Below are positions 45,391 to 54,908 of a stretch of DNA of 64,000 bases, one piece after another. Under the pieces are notes generated by a model. That model worked only from the letters and a program-made list of their open reading frames with translations. It was not told the origin of the DNA and ran no database searches. The stretch comes from Pseudomonadota bacterium (GTDB taxonomy: Bacteria; Pseudomonadota; Alphaproteobacteria; UBA828), in the NCBI GenBank assembly GCA_027624955.1, contig JAQBTG010000002.1:88694-152693 (forward strand), read 5' to 3'. How positions within the stretch are numbered: position 1 is the stretch's first letter; the number at the start of each line of letters is the position of its first letter. The translations under genes were made by a program, and so were the position numbers.

Positions 45391-46737
45391 TCAGCCCAGT
45401 ACGGCCTTGGTGCTCTCCGCCATGATTTCGACGATGCGGTCGAGGGTGGCGTCGTTGGTGACGATGGGCGGTGCGATGTAATAGGCGTCACCGCGCACGC
45501 GGCTGAACATGCCGCGATCCATGGTTTCGGCGTTGACCTTGGCGCCGATGCCGTCGGCGGCATCGAACACTTCTTTGGTCGCCCGGTCTTTAACGAACTC
45601 CACCGCGCACATCATGCCGAGGCCACGGACTTCGCCGACATTCGGATGATCACCGAGCGCGGACTTGAGGTTGGCCAAAAGCCGCGCGCCTTTCTCTGCT
45701 GCCTGGGCCGGGAAATCCTCTTTCTCGATCAGGTCAAGCATGGCGCAGGCGATGGCGCAGCCGGTCGGATGGGCGCTGTAGGTATAGGCGTGCATCCAGG
45801 GCTTGCCGCTTTCGTTCATGGTGTTGGCGATTTCATCGCTGACGCCGATGCCGCCGAGCGGGAAGTAGCCCGAGGTGATGGCCTTGGCAAACTGCATCAG
45901 ATCGGGCTTCACGCCCCAATGTTCGAGGCCGAACATCTTGCCGGTGCGCCCGAATCCGGTGATCACTTCATCGGATACCAGCAGAACGTCATATTTGTCG
46001 CAAATTTCGCGAATACGCGGGAAATAATCATCCTGTGGCACGATCACGCCGCCCGCGCCCTGCACCGGCTCAGCGATGAACATCGCCACCGTATCGGCGC
46101 CCTCTTCGAGAATGGCTTTCTCCAACTCATTCGCCGCCGCGATGCCTTGGCTCTCGGCGCCGTCTGGGGCTTCATAGAAATAGGGATAGGGGCTCGGAAT
46201 ATGCCTGAAGCCCGGGAATCTCGGCTCGAACGCCGGCCAATACATGCTGATGCCGGTGGCGCACATCGCGGCCATTGTCACGCCGTGATAGCCGAGGATG
46301 CGCGAGATTACTTTGGTCTTTTCGGGCTTGCCCTTCAGCTTCCAGTAATAGCGCGCCATCTTGATATTGCTGTCCGTCGCTTCGCCGCCGCCGGAGGTGA
46401 AAAAGAACTGATTGATGTTGGGATAGGTGATTTTGGCGATCTTCTCGCCCAGTTCGATCGCGCGCGGATTGGAACTGCCGGCATAACCCGAGGCATAGGC
46501 CATCTCCGCCAACTGCTTGCTGCCGGCTTCAACCAATTCGCTGCGCCCGTTGCCGGCGGTGTTGTTCCACAGGCCGGACAACCCATCGATGAATTTATCG
46601 CCATTCGCATCCACCAAATAGGCGCCCTCGCCGCCGACCCAAACCTTGCCGGTCGCGTGGACCGCCTTGCTGTGCAGCGGGTGGATCAGATGTTGCGCAT
46701 CGCGCTCGAGCAAATCAGCTTCGGCATTGTTGGACAT
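45391..46737 (-). CDS. Class III aminotransferase (omega-amino acid:pyruvate type)
   Basis: 448 residues, full length. DKFIDGLSGLWNNTAGNG near residue 48, FFTSGGGEATDSNIKMARYYW near residue 112, SRILGYHGVTMAAMCATG, LLVSDEVITGFGRTGKMFG with the cofactor Asp near residue 255, and the PLP Lys in QFAKAITSGYFPLGG near residue 285. The family uses beta-alanine, gamma-aminobutyrate, taurine or amines as donors. A partial, diverged second copy of its 3' end lies 1.3 kb away. It is divergent from a 3-hydroxyisobutyrate-dehydrogenase-like gene. Confidence 0.95.
   Translation of the reverse strand: MSNNAEADLLERDAQHLIHPLHSKAVHATGKVWVGGEGAYLVDANGDKFIDGLSGLWNNTAGNGRSELVEAGSKQLAEMAYASGYAGSSNPRAIELGEKIAKITYPNINQFFFTSGGGEATDSNIKMARYYWKLKGKPEKTKVISRILGYHGVTMAAMCATGISMYWPAFEPRFPGFRHIPSPYPYFYEAPDGAESQGIAAANELEKAILEEGADTVAMFIAEPVQGAGGVIVPQDDYFPRIREICDKYDVLLVSDEVITGFGRTGKMFGLEHWGVKPDLMQFAKAITSGYFPLGGIGVSDEIANTMNESGKPWMHAYTYSAHPTGCAIACAMLDLIEKEDFPAQAAEKGARLLANLKSALGDHPNVGEVRGLGMMCAVEFVKDRATKEVFDAADGIGAKVNAETMDRGMFSRVRGDAYYIAPPIVTNDATLDRIVEIMAESTKAVLG
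45393..45691. repeat. Direct repeat, partner of 44068-44366
   Basis: This 299-bp stretch is the 3' end of the intact aminotransferase gene and is about 96% identical to 44068-44366, in the same orientation and 1325 bases away. The two copies flank the cytochrome b gene and could recombine to delete it. Confidence 0.92.
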
Positions 46738-46892
46738 GGACTTATTCCCCTTTATTTGTGCGGCTTTGCCGCCATACTTGATGGTCGATTTTGCTGGCCG
46801 GGAGTGTGCGTCGCCACGCGGTAAAAGATCAAGAGGAAGTGTGCCGCATCGGCTTTTTTTAGGTTAGGTTCACTCCATGTTAGGGTCACGCA

Positions 46893-47732
46893 ATGAATGA
46901 GAATTCCGCAAGCCTGATCGGCCCGATCGGCGTCGCCGGATGTGGGCGGATGGGCGCGCCGATGGCGCGCGCCCTGATCCGCGCCGGATTTGATGTCGCT
47001 GGATTGGATGTCCTGCCCGCCGCATCATTCGGCGATCTCGCGCCGCGGATGACCGATGCCGAAGGATTCGCCGCCGGTCGGCGTATCATATTGAGCGTGG
47101 TGCGCGATGCGGCGCAGACCGAGCAACTGCTATTCGATGATCAAGCGCTGATCACACGGCGGCCGTCGGCTATCGACACGGTGCTGATCTGCTCGACCCT
47201 GTCGCCGCGCTATATCGCGGAACTGCGCAGCCGCATTCCGGCGGAGATTGCGCTGATCGATGCGCCGATGTCGGGCGCCAGCGTCTCGGCCGAGGAGGCG
47301 CGCTTGAGTTTCATGCTCGGCGGCGACGAAAAATTGATCGACCATTTGCAGCCGCTGTTTGCTGCGATGGGGGATAAGATTCACCGCTTGGGTCCACTCG
47401 GCGCGGGCATGACGGCCAAGGTGCTCAATAATTTTTGCGCCGCTAGCTCCGTCGCGGCAACTCGCACGGTGCTGCGCTGGGCGAAGACTCTCGGCGTCGA
47501 TGAGGACCGGCTGTTGGCGGTGGTGAACGACAGCTCCGGCCAAAATTGGCTGGCGTCCAATTTCAACCGCATTGAATTCTCGCGCCACGGCTACACGCCG
47601 GAAAACACCCTCGGGATTCTCGCCAAGGATCTGGACAGCATGATGGACGCGCTGCCGCCAGAGGAGGCCGAGGGCCTCCCGACCGCCTTGATATCCCTGA
47701 TTCGCGATTTGAAGCCGTGGCCGACCGGCTAG
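46893..47732 (+). CDS. 3-Hydroxyisobutyrate dehydrogenase-family NAD(P)-dependent oxidoreductase
   Basis: 279 residues. Rossmann motif [20 protein letters not shown] near residue 10, the substrate-binding [23 protein letters not shown] near residue 126 (family D-A-P-V-S-G-G) and the catalytic Lys in [14 protein letters not shown] near residue 175. It oxidises or reduces a 3-hydroxyacid-type substrate. Its stop overlaps the next, opposite-strand gene by 4 bases. Confidence 0.91.
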   Translation: MNENSASLIGPIGVAGCGRMGAPMARALIRAGFDVAGLDVLPAASFGDLAPRMTDAEGFAAGRRIILSVVRDAAQTEQLLFDDQALITRRPSAIDTVLICSTLSPRYIAELRSRIPAEIALIDAPMSGASVSAEEARLSFMLGGDEKLIDHLQPLFAAMGDKIHRLGPLGAGMTAKVLNNFCAASSVAATRTVLRWAKTLGVDEDRLLAVVNDSSGQNWLASNFNRIEFSRHGYTPENTLGILAKDLDSMMDALPPEEAEGLPTALISLIRDLKPWPTG

Positions 47733-48721
47733 TCTTTAGCGATCCCCACATCAGCGATGATTTCGAACGAGCGCAGGCGCTTGTCGTGATCGAAAATATG
47801 CGACGTCACGATCAATTCATCGGCGCCCGTGCGTTCGGCGAATTCAGCGATGCCGGCGCGCACCGTTTCGGGTGAGCCCGCTGTCGAGCAGGAGAGGACT
47901 GAGTCCAGCACGTCTAACTCCTGCGCCGAGAGTGTCTGAGTGAAATTTTTGATGGGGGGCGGCAGCGGGCCGGGGTTGCCGCGCCGGAGGCTGAGGAAAC
48001 TTTGCTGCGCGGAAGAGCGCAAAAAATCCGCCTCTTCTTCGCTATCAGCGGCGAAGGCGTTGAAGCCCACCATCACATAGGGCGCGGCCAATTGTTGCGA
48101 CGGCTTGAATTCGGCACGGTAAATCTCGATCGCTTGCATCAGCGCGGCGGGGGCGAAATGCGATGCGAAGGCGTAGGGCAGGCCGAGCATTGCGGCGAGC
48201 TGGGCGCCGAACAGACTTGAGCCAAGTATCCAAATAGGCACATTGAGGCCGGCGCCCGGCACCGCCTGCACGAACTGGTCGGGTTGAACGGGCCCGAAAT
48301 AATGCTGCAGCTCCAACACATCGCGCGGAAAATCATTGACGTCGCCTTGCAGCGTTCGGCGCAGTGCCTGGGCGGTGCGCTGGTCAGTGCCCGGTGCCCG
48401 CCCCAAGCCAAGTTCAATGCGTCCCGGATAGAGCGCTTCGAGCGTGCCGAACTGCTCGGCGATTACCAACGGCGCGTGGTTGGGCAGCATAATGCCGCCG
48501 GAGCCCACCCGGATCGTCGAGGTGCCGCCGGCAACATGGCCGATAACAACCGCCGTCGCGGCACTGGCGATGCCGGTCATGTTGTGATGCTCGGCCAGCC
48601 AAAAGCGGTTGAAACCCCAGGCCTCAGCATGACGCGCGAGATCGAGGGTATTGGCGAAGGCGCGCGAAGCGTCGCCGCCCTCGATGATGGGAGAAAGGTC
48701 GAGAACGGAGAGCGGAATCAT
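47729..48721 (-). CDS. LLM-class flavin-dependent oxidoreductase (MsnO8-type luciferase-like)
   Basis: 330 residues from [12 protein letters not shown]; two further in-frame ATGs lie 9 and 36 bases upstream. Typical of the short luciferase-like 'MsnO8' group: [12 protein letters not shown] at the start, [55 protein letters not shown] around residues 40-90, and [18 protein letters not shown] near residue 105. Substrate unknown. Third such enzyme in the window. Confidence 0.91.
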   Translation of the reverse strand: MIPLSVLDLSPIIEGGDASRAFANTLDLARHAEAWGFNRFWLAEHHNMTGIASAATAVVIGHVAGGTSTIRVGSGGIMLPNHAPLVIAEQFGTLEALYPGRIELGLGRAPGTDQRTAQALRRTLQGDVNDFPRDVLELQHYFGPVQPDQFVQAVPGAGLNVPIWILGSSLFGAQLAAMLGLPYAFASHFAPAALMQAIEIYRAEFKPSQQLAAPYVMVGFNAFAADSEEEADFLRSSAQQSFLSLRRGNPGPLPPPIKNFTQTLSAQELDVLDSVLSCSTAGSPETVRAGIAEFAERTGADELIVTSHIFDHDKRLRSFEIIADVGIAKD

Positions 48722-48816
48722 GCGCGGCATACTGCGCGACCCTTGGCTCCGCGCCAAGCGGAAAGTGGTGCCGCGCGCCGTATAGCCAAATTGCCAGCAT
48801 TAACACTCTAGGCAGA

Positions 48817-49889
48817 ATGAATTTTGGCGCTAAAATTATGGCTATGAAAATATTCTCGAAGTTCGTATTTCTCACCCTCTTATTCATCCTGTCCGTTGGC
48901 GCCGCCGTATCTGTTGGCGTGGCGGCCCGTGCCGCCGACGAGCCGCGTTATCAGACTTGGCAAGGTGACGATCCCGCCCGGGCGGCGCTTGTTGAGCGCC
49001 TGAACAGCCTGATCGATGACGCCGAGCGCGCGCGCTCTGCCGATCCTAACTTTCTCGCCGACCTCCGCGCCGCCATCGACGCGCAGGGTCCGACGGCGCG
49101 ATCTGCGAGTGAGCCGGTGGAGAATGCAAGCTCCGCCAGCGCAGACGCGGCGCGTGCCGCGGCGCCGAAAGCGACGGCTCGTTTCTCTCGACGATCACCG
49201 ATAACCTTGACGGTTTAACCAGTGGCGGCGGCGGGCTGTTAGACAGCATTACCGGCGGATCGAGCTCTGGCTCGGACGGCGGCGGTGTCCTGAGCAATGC
49301 CGACATCGGTGCCGGTCTGCGCCAGGCGCTGCAATTCGCCTCTGAGCATGTGGTTTCGCAGTTGGGCGCCGTCGATGGGTTCAACCTTGATTCGCTTATT
49401 CATATCCCGTTGCCCAAAAGCCTCGACAAAGTGCGTGACGCGCTCGAAATGGTGCGCATGGCGGGCCTGCTGGAGGATTTGGAACTCCGCCTCAACCGTG
49501 CCGCCGAGCTCGCGACACCGCGCGCCAAGGAGCTTTTTCTCGGCGCTATCGAGGATATGACGCTCGACGATGTGCGCGGAATTCTAAGCGGGCCGGACGA
49601 CGCGGCGACGCAATATTTTCAACGCACGACCTCAGCCGGCCTGAGTGACGCCATGCGCCCGATTATCGACAATGCGCTCAACGAGGCGGGCGCGGTGCAG
49701 GTTTATGAGCAGACGATGGGAGAATATGATTCATTGCCGTTCATGCCCGACGTCAAAGCGGATTTGACCGCCCATGTGCTGACGCTCGGCCTGAAAGGCA
49801 TCTTCCACTATATCGCCAAGGAAGAAGCCTCGATCCGCAACGAGCCGGTGAAACGCACCACTGATCTATTGCGCCGCGTCTTCGGCTAG
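48817..49889 (+). pseudogene. DUF4197-family protein, gene broken by a frameshift
   Basis: The 5' part (48817-49218) encodes a signal or anchor (FLTLLFILSVGAAVSVGVAARA) and a helical region, and runs into a stop at 49218. The continuation lies in another frame: from about 49165 it reads GSFLSTITDNLDGLTSGGGG and carries on to 49889 with the DUF4197 core (PLPKSLDKVRDALEMVRM, RAKELFLGAIEDMTLDDVRGIL, AATQYFQRTTSAGL). A single +1/-1 slip near 49130-49175 restores one 350-residue protein. It may be a real mutation or a sequencing error. The family is periplasmic or lipoprotein-like and of unknown function. Confidence 0.75.
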
Positions 49890-49914
49890 AGGCGCCGCCT
49901 CCCACGCATCCGGC

Positions 49915-50559
49915 CTACCACGCGTCCCAGTGCAGGATTTCATCGAGCGGCCGACGCTTGGCCGGCTTGAAATCGGTGCCGAGCGTATAGGCAACCGGCA
50001 GCAGACCTGCTTGCCTGATATCGTCGGGAATGCCGAGCAGCGCCGCTGCTTGATCAGCGCAATTGAGATGCAAGGTGGTGTAGGTTGAGCCCAGCCCGCG
50101 CGCCCGCAAGGCCAGTTGAAAGCTCCAGACGGCGGGCAAAATTGAGCCCATCAGGCTCGGCCAATAAATCTCCGGTTTATCGATCAACTCGTCGCGCACT
50201 TTGATGCAGGGTATGACGAGGACGGGGACGTCTTCCATCCGATCGAACAGATAGCGTGCTGAATCATAGACCCGCACATCCTGCGCCGCGCCGGCCTCTT
50301 TGGCCGCGCGGTATCCGTCTTCCAAATAGGTATCGGTGCCCTTGCGGTAGATGTCGGCGAGGGCACGGCGTTTTTCACCGTCTGTGACCACGATCCAACG
50401 CCAGCCTTGGACGTTGGAGCCGCTCGGCGCCTGCATCGAAAGCTCCAGGCAGTCGCGGATGATTTCGCTCGGCACCGGGCGCTCAAGGTCGAGGCGCTTG
50501 CGCACCGATCGGGTGGTGGAAAGCAAGGCGTCGGTTACAGTGAGATCGAAGACACTCAT
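49915..50559 (-). CDS. Nitroreductase-family FMN oxidoreductase
   Basis: 214 residues. FMN-binding Arg-x-x-Arg in TTRSVRKRLDLERPVP near residue 16, APSGSNVQGWRWIVV near residue 44, and the C-terminal LLPVAYTLGTDFKPAKRRPLDEILHWD. The long insert with Trp/Tyr residues (YWPSLMGSILPAVWSFQLALRARGLGSTYTT) fits the group acting on larger or iodinated/nitroaromatic compounds, but the substrate is not predictable. Confidence 0.92.
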   Translation of the reverse strand: MSVFDLTVTDALLSTTRSVRKRLDLERPVPSEIIRDCLELSMQAPSGSNVQGWRWIVVTDGEKRRALADIYRKGTDTYLEDGYRAAKEAGAAQDVRVYDSARYLFDRMEDVPVLVIPCIKVRDELIDKPEIYWPSLMGSILPAVWSFQLALRARGLGSTYTTLHLNCADQAAALLGIPDDIRQAGLLPVAYTLGTDFKPAKRRPLDEILHWDAW

Positions 50560-50578
50560 CTCATTCCCTTTCGTGAGA

Positions 50579-51490
50579 TCATGATTTTATTGGCACCGGG
50601 CCGGCAAAGTTGGGCCGCGAGATATATTCGACCCCCGGGTCATCGAGTTTTCCGTAGCCATCCCAAACACGAAAGCCCAGCAGTGCCAGAAGTTCAGGCG
50701 ACGCGGTGGCGACAATATCGTCCGTCGCGCCGAGTGTGTAATTTTCCATCGGCCGGAATTGTGGGCCGCAATAGACATTGATGATGCCGATGCGCGGCGC
50801 ATCCGTGCGGTTGGCGCCGGTCGCATGCCACATCCGGCTGTCAAATATAAGCGCCGCTCCGGCACTGGCGGCACCGGCTATGGTTTCCACCTTGTAGGGC
50901 ACCGCTGGGTCGGGCTGTTCGCCCAACAGATGGCTGCCGGGAACCAGACGCGTTGCGCCGTTTTCTTGAGTGAAGGCGCTCACCATCCACATGACGCTGC
51001 AGGCGGCGGCCGGGTTGATCGGCTTGTCGGCATCGCCGCTATCGGCGCAGTGGGTAAAGCGCTGCATTTCTCCGGCGCGGTGCGCCGGGCGCTGGTTGCG
51101 CGGCGTCGGCTCGGGAAGCCACCATTGATCGCTATGCAGCGGCATCTCCTTGCCGCCCGGCTTGCACAGGATCGCATCGCTTGCCGACAGCAGATATGCC
51201 GGCCCCAACACATGGCCGACCATGTCCAATATTGCGCGGTGCTGCACGAGATCGAGAAACACCTGGCCCTTATTGATCATCATGTAAATATACTGGTTGT
51301 CGGTTTTGCCCTGCGCTTGGTCGTGGAGGCTGCGCGCCCGTTCCTCCGCAGCAAGCTGCGGCACGCGCGACTGCATGTCAGCAATGTCAGCGGCGTCCAA
51401 CAGGCCGGTCAAAATGCAATAGCCGTGCTTGTCCAAATCGCCTTTGGCTTGGGCGCTGTCGGTTGTCGGTTGCGGCAGGGAAGACATCAT
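50579..51490 (-). CDS. Phytanoyl-CoA dioxygenase (PhyH) family protein
   Basis: 303 residues from ATG 51490. Iron ligands His-x-Asp in EMPLHSDQWWLPEP near residue 125 and distal His in FDSRMWHATGANRTDAPRIGIINVY near residue 225, with Arg for 2-oxoglutarate. The start is uncertain (no Shine-Dalgarno seen; ATG 51487 and an upstream extension are possible). Not obviously related to the other PhyH gene at 12-13 kb beyond the family. It is divergent from the PPOX gene. Confidence 0.89.
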   Translation of the reverse strand: MMSSLPQPTTDSAQAKGDLDKHGYCILTGLLDAADIADMQSRVPQLAAEERARSLHDQAQGKTDNQYIYMMINKGQVFLDLVQHRAILDMVGHVLGPAYLLSASDAILCKPGGKEMPLHSDQWWLPEPTPRNQRPAHRAGEMQRFTHCADSGDADKPINPAAACSVMWMVSAFTQENGATRLVPGSHLLGEQPDPAVPYKVETIAGAASAGAALIFDSRMWHATGANRTDAPRIGIINVYCGPQFRPMENYTLGATDDIVATASPELLALLGFRVWDGYGKLDDPGVEYISRPNFAGPVPIKS

Positions 51491-51605
51491 GCGATTTATT
51501 TTACTGCATTCTCGCGCAACAGCGAAGCACTCGGGCTTTCGCTCGTTCGTGCGCGCAGCTATCATCTGGCGACCGCCGTAAGTTCTTTAGCATTGAGGAA
51601 ACAGC

Positions 51606-52082
51606 ATGAGTTCGAAGACCACCGCGACCAAAGAAAATGCGCTAAGCAAACAGGAGATCGACGAGCGGCTCGGTGCCACCGCGCTCGCCCGCATGGCGAC
51701 CTATCGCCCGGACGGCATGATTCACCTGACGCCGATTTGGTATCATTGGAACGGTGAAGTCTTTCGCCTCACCATGGGAGCGGGCCGGATTCATCTGAAA
51801 AACATCGCCGCCGATAAGCGCGTATCGATATTGATCGATGAAGATCCCCGTCTTGAGCAAGGCGTCGCCGCTGGTGCCTGGGCCATCATGTGCCGCGGCA
51901 ATGGCGTACTGTCCCAGGATAAGGGACTCATCCGTGAAGTGACACTGGCGGTGCTCGGCAAGGCGCTCGGCAAGGAAGACGCGGACGCTTATGTCGAACC
52001 GGTGATGGCCGAAGGCCGCACCATCATCACCATCACGCCGCAGGATTGGCTCACTTGGGATTACAACAAGGGCGATGACTAA
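51606..52082 (+). CDS. Pyridoxamine 5'-phosphate oxidase-like (PPOX class) flavin/F420-binding protein
   Basis: 158 residues. LGATALARMATYRPDGMIHLTPIWYHWNGEVFRLTMG near residues 20-58 is the split-barrel flavin-binding core of the PPOX family; a helical part and TIITITPQDWLTWDYNKG close the fold. Such short proteins may bind FMN, haem or F420 and often act on xenobiotics. GAGGAA lies 8 bases before the ATG. It stands before a LysE-type exporter gene with a gap of 73 bases. Confidence 0.89.
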   Translation: MSSKTTATKENALSKQEIDERLGATALARMATYRPDGMIHLTPIWYHWNGEVFRLTMGAGRIHLKNIAADKRVSILIDEDPRLEQGVAAGAWAIMCRGNGVLSQDKGLIREVTLAVLGKALGKEDADAYVEPVMAEGRTIITITPQDWLTWDYNKGDD

Positions 52083-52155
52083 CCGGCCGACACCGGCGCG
52101 CTAATCCACCGCTAAGTTCGCGGCCTGCTGGCCGCCGGCTGGCGCAGAGGTCTCT

Positions 52156-52782
52156 ATGGATTTGGAAATCTGGCTCGCATTTGTGTTGGCGAGCCTGGTC
52201 TTGTTGGCCATTCCAGGGCCAACGGTGATGCTTGTGGTCAGCTATGCCTTGGGGCGCGGGCGGTCTAGCGCCTGGGCCACGGTTCCGGGCGTCGCGTTGG
52301 GTGATCTTAGCGCCATGACCGCGTCGCTGTTGGGTGCCGGCGCACTTCTCGCCGCATCCGCCACTTTGTTTACGGTGTTGAAGCTGGTGGGCGCGGCCTA
52401 TCTGATTTGGCTCGGCATCCAACTGTGGCGCGCCAAACCGTCGCTTGATGGGTTGGAGGGCGGCAAATTTGCCACCGCCGGTTACGGACAGATGTTCTGG
52501 AACAGCTATGTGGTGACCGCCCTCAATCCCAAAAGCATTCTATTTTTCGTCACCTTCGTACCGCAATTCATCGATCCTCAGCGCCCGCTCGTCATGCAAC
52601 TCGTCATATTCGAGGCGACGTTCGTGTCCCTGGCGGCGTTCACGCTTGTCCTTTGGGCGCTGTTGGCCGGCGAAATGCACGCCCGTTTTAAGCGCGCCGC
52701 CACGATGCGCCTGATCAACCGCCTCGGCGGCAGTTTCCTGATCGCCGCCGGCGTGCTCGCCGCGACATTGCACCGGGCCTAG
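52156..52782 (+). CDS. LysE/RhtB-family amino acid exporter
   Basis: 208 residues, six predicted membrane segments. The N-terminal LVLLAIPGPTVMLVVSYALGRGR carries the family's P-G-P motif near residue 20, followed by KLVGAAYLIWLGIQLWRAK near residue 80 and the ALNPKSILFFVTFVPQF segment near residue 125. It exports amino acids or homoserine-lactone-type compounds. Intact. Confidence 0.94.
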   Translation: MDLEIWLAFVLASLVLLAIPGPTVMLVVSYALGRGRSSAWATVPGVALGDLSAMTASLLGAGALLAASATLFTVLKLVGAAYLIWLGIQLWRAKPSLDGLEGGKFATAGYGQMFWNSYVVTALNPKSILFFVTFVPQFIDPQRPLVMQLVIFEATFVSLAAFTLVLWALLAGEMHARFKRAATMRLINRLGGSFLIAAGVLAATLHRA

Positions 52783-52867
52783 ATCGGTCCTCGTCATCAC
52801 ATGGAATTGACGCCGCTCTACTGTATAATTCTGATATCCCGTAAATTTTGCAGCGAGGGTCTTGATC

Positions 52868-54166
52868 ATGAACAAATCTGAACGCGGCTTGTTTGAACTC
52901 TATCGAGACGATCCCGAGCGCGGCGATGCGCTGGCATTTGGTCGGCGCGGTTTTCTCAAAGGTGCGGGGCTCGCCGCGATGGGCGCGGCCTTGGGCACCA
53001 CGATTCCCTTTGCGCGGAACATGCCGGGCGGGCTTGTACCGGCGGCGTTCGCCGCGGAGGACGCGCCGTTCATCATCGACGGCAAGGACGGCCTGCGTCT
53101 TCTTAATGACCGGCCGCTGAATGCGGAAACGCCGGCGCATCTCTTGGATGACGCGATCACCCCCAATGCCCGGCATTTCGTGCGCAACAACGGCTTGGTG
53201 CCGGATGCCGCCCGGGCAGGAGATTCCTCAAACTGGACGCTGGCCATCGATGGCGAGGTCGACAATCCCCTGACCCTATCGCTCGCCGATTTGAAACAAA
53301 ACTTCGCGCCGCAGACCTTGGCCTTGCAGATAGAGTGTGGCGGCAATGGCCGTGCCAGCTTTGATCCGCCGGCCAGAGGCAATCAATGGAGCACCGGCGC
53401 GGTCGGCTGCGCGCGCTGGACCGGCGTGCGCGTGGCCGATGTCCTGCGCGCCGCCGGAATTCGCGAAAATGCGGTCTATACGGGCTATTACGGCAATGAT
53501 CTGCACCTTTCCGGCGATGCGTCGAAGGAAGTCATCTCGCGCGGCGCGCCAGTGTGGAAGATGATGAATCCGCACACCCTGCTGGCTTGGGACATGAACG
53601 GCGAGGCGCTGCCCTATTGGCATGGCTTTCCTGTGCGCATTGTCGCGCCCGGTTGGCCGGCTTCGGTTTCAGGCAAATGGGTGCGCCGCATTTGGGTGCG
53701 CGATCAGGTGCATGACGGCGCCAAGATGACCGGCAAAGCCTATCGCACGCCGGGTTATCCGGTGGCGCCGGGCGAGAAAATTCCCGACGAAGATTGGCGC
53801 ATTATCGAGGCCATGCCGGTCAAATCGCTGATCACCTATCCGCAATCCGGCGCCTCACTGGGCGCCGATAACCGGGTGATGGAGGTGCGCGGCCATGCCT
53901 GGGCCGGTGACGATGCGGTGGAGCGGGTGGAAGTCAGTTATGATTTCGGCGCCACCTGGCAACGGGCCGAGCTCGATGCGCCGGTCAATCGCTATGCTTG
54001 GCAGAACTGGCGGACCCGAATCCGCTTTCCGTCCAAGGGCTATTACGAGGTGTGGGCGCGCGCCACAGATACCGGCGGGCGCATGCAGCCCTTCGCGGTT
54101 GCCTGGAACGCCAAGGGATATCTCAATAATTCCATGCATCGCGTGGCGTTGCGCGTGCCGTCGTAG
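52868..54166 (+). CDS. Sulfite oxidase-like molybdoenzyme (sulfite dehydrogenase catalytic subunit)
   Basis: 432 residues from ATG 52868 with GAGGG upstream (a TTG two codons earlier is possible). Tat signal FGRRGFLKGAGLAAMGAALG near residue 24. Molybdenum Cys in LALQIECGGNGRASF near residue 160; Arg and Tyr residues in KGAVY-like NAVYTGYYGN; C-terminal dimerisation domain with VRGHAWAGDDAVERVEVSYDFGATW. The next gene encodes a small cytochrome c and overlaps by one base, as in SorAB-type sulfite dehydrogenases (sulfite to sulfate, electrons to cytochrome c). Periplasmic after Tat export. Confidence 0.93.
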   Translation: MNKSERGLFELYRDDPERGDALAFGRRGFLKGAGLAAMGAALGTTIPFARNMPGGLVPAAFAAEDAPFIIDGKDGLRLLNDRPLNAETPAHLLDDAITPNARHFVRNNGLVPDAARAGDSSNWTLAIDGEVDNPLTLSLADLKQNFAPQTLALQIECGGNGRASFDPPARGNQWSTGAVGCARWTGVRVADVLRAAGIRENAVYTGYYGNDLHLSGDASKEVISRGAPVWKMMNPHTLLAWDMNGEALPYWHGFPVRIVAPGWPASVSGKWVRRIWVRDQVHDGAKMTGKAYRTPGYPVAPGEKIPDEDWRIIEAMPVKSLITYPQSGASLGADNRVMEVRGHAWAGDDAVERVEVSYDFGATWQRAELDAPVNRYAWQNWRTRIRFPSKGYYEVWARATDTGGRMQPFAVAWNAKGYLNNSMHRVALRVPS

Positions 54167-54501
54167 TGGTGCGTGCTCACCTGGCGCTCCGGCTGCTGTT
54201 GCTCTCCGCGAGCCTCATCCTGCCGCTTTCCGCTGGAATGGCGGAAGATGGGATGGCGGAAGAGGTAGGTGAAGATTATGGCGGGCTGCCGCCCGGCACC
54301 GGGCGCGAGGTCACGTTCGACACCTGCAATGCCTGCCATTCAACAATGCTCGTGGCGCAACAGCGCCTGACGCGGGATAGCTGGGACGAGACCCTCGAAT
54401 ATATGGTCGAGGAACATGGCATGGATGCGTTGGCGCCGGAAGATCGCAGAGAAATTCTCGACTATCTCTCGACCAATCTTGCGGCGGATACGCCGCGTTA
54501 A
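54166..54501 (+). CDS. Mono-haem cytochrome c (SorB-like electron acceptor)
   Basis: 111 residues, GTG start overlapping the previous stop (TAGTG). Sec signal LALRLLLLSASLILPLSAGMA; one haem site CNACH near residue 54 and a candidate Met ligand in MVEEHGMDAL. Size and position match the cytochrome subunit of bacterial sulfite dehydrogenases. Its stop overlaps the small opposite-strand gene by 4 bases. Confidence 0.88.
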   Translation: MVRAHLALRLLLLSASLILPLSAGMAEDGMAEEVGEDYGGLPPGTGREVTFDTCNACHSTMLVAQQRLTRDSWDETLEYMVEEHGMDALAPEDRREILDYLSTNLAADTPR

Positions 54502-54785
54502 GAATCCACCGCGCCGCTCTGGCTCAGCCTCGACTCGGCTGTGTGCCGTCTCCGCGACGCGAATTGCGCCAAACACGGGCCGATATGAAGCCAAATCGGA
54601 CGCCCGAGAATGTCAGTTTGGCGCAGGCGGACATAGTCGCGCAGTAACCCGCCGCCGCAGGCGTGACAACGCGCGTCCGAGGGCCGCTCTGGTGAGAATT
54701 TTTGGCGCCAGCGTTCCATTCCGGCTTCGACGGCTGAAACGATGCAGCTCGCAACATTTGTTGTGACGCGGGTGGTGTCGGACAT
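54498..54785 (-). CDS. Small hypothetical protein with Cys-x-x-Cys
   Basis: 95 residues with GGGGAG 8 bases upstream of the ATG, a good argument for a real gene. Central part: ARCHACGGGLLRDYVRLRQTDILGRPIWLHIGPCLAQF, a CHAC pair and a later Cys that could bind zinc or another metal; the N-terminus is a helix (NVASCIVSAVEAGMERWRQKF). No known family is recognised. Longer frames overlap this region on both strands but lack such a start signal. Confidence 0.62.
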   Translation of the reverse strand: MSDTTRVTTNVASCIVSAVEAGMERWRQKFSPERPSDARCHACGGGLLRDYVRLRQTDILGRPIWLHIGPCLAQFASRRRHTAESRLSQSGAVDS

Positions 54786-54908
54786 GGTGGTCTCCCCTGT
54801 GAAATCTTCCTCACAGGGTAGCCAGGGCGTAGGAAATCCGAAGTCCTGCGCATTGCCAGCTTTTGATATTTGGGAAAACTGGATGCTATGTCAGGGACTT
54901 AGAGAGGT

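Noticed and set aside
45646-46824. 392-codon frame opposite the class III aminotransferase
   Set aside because: The complementary strand encodes an intact, well-recognised enzyme; the antisense product resembles no protein family.
50759-51757. 332-codon frame opposite the PhyH-like gene
   Set aside because: Shadow of a gene with clear iron-ligand motifs; no start signal.
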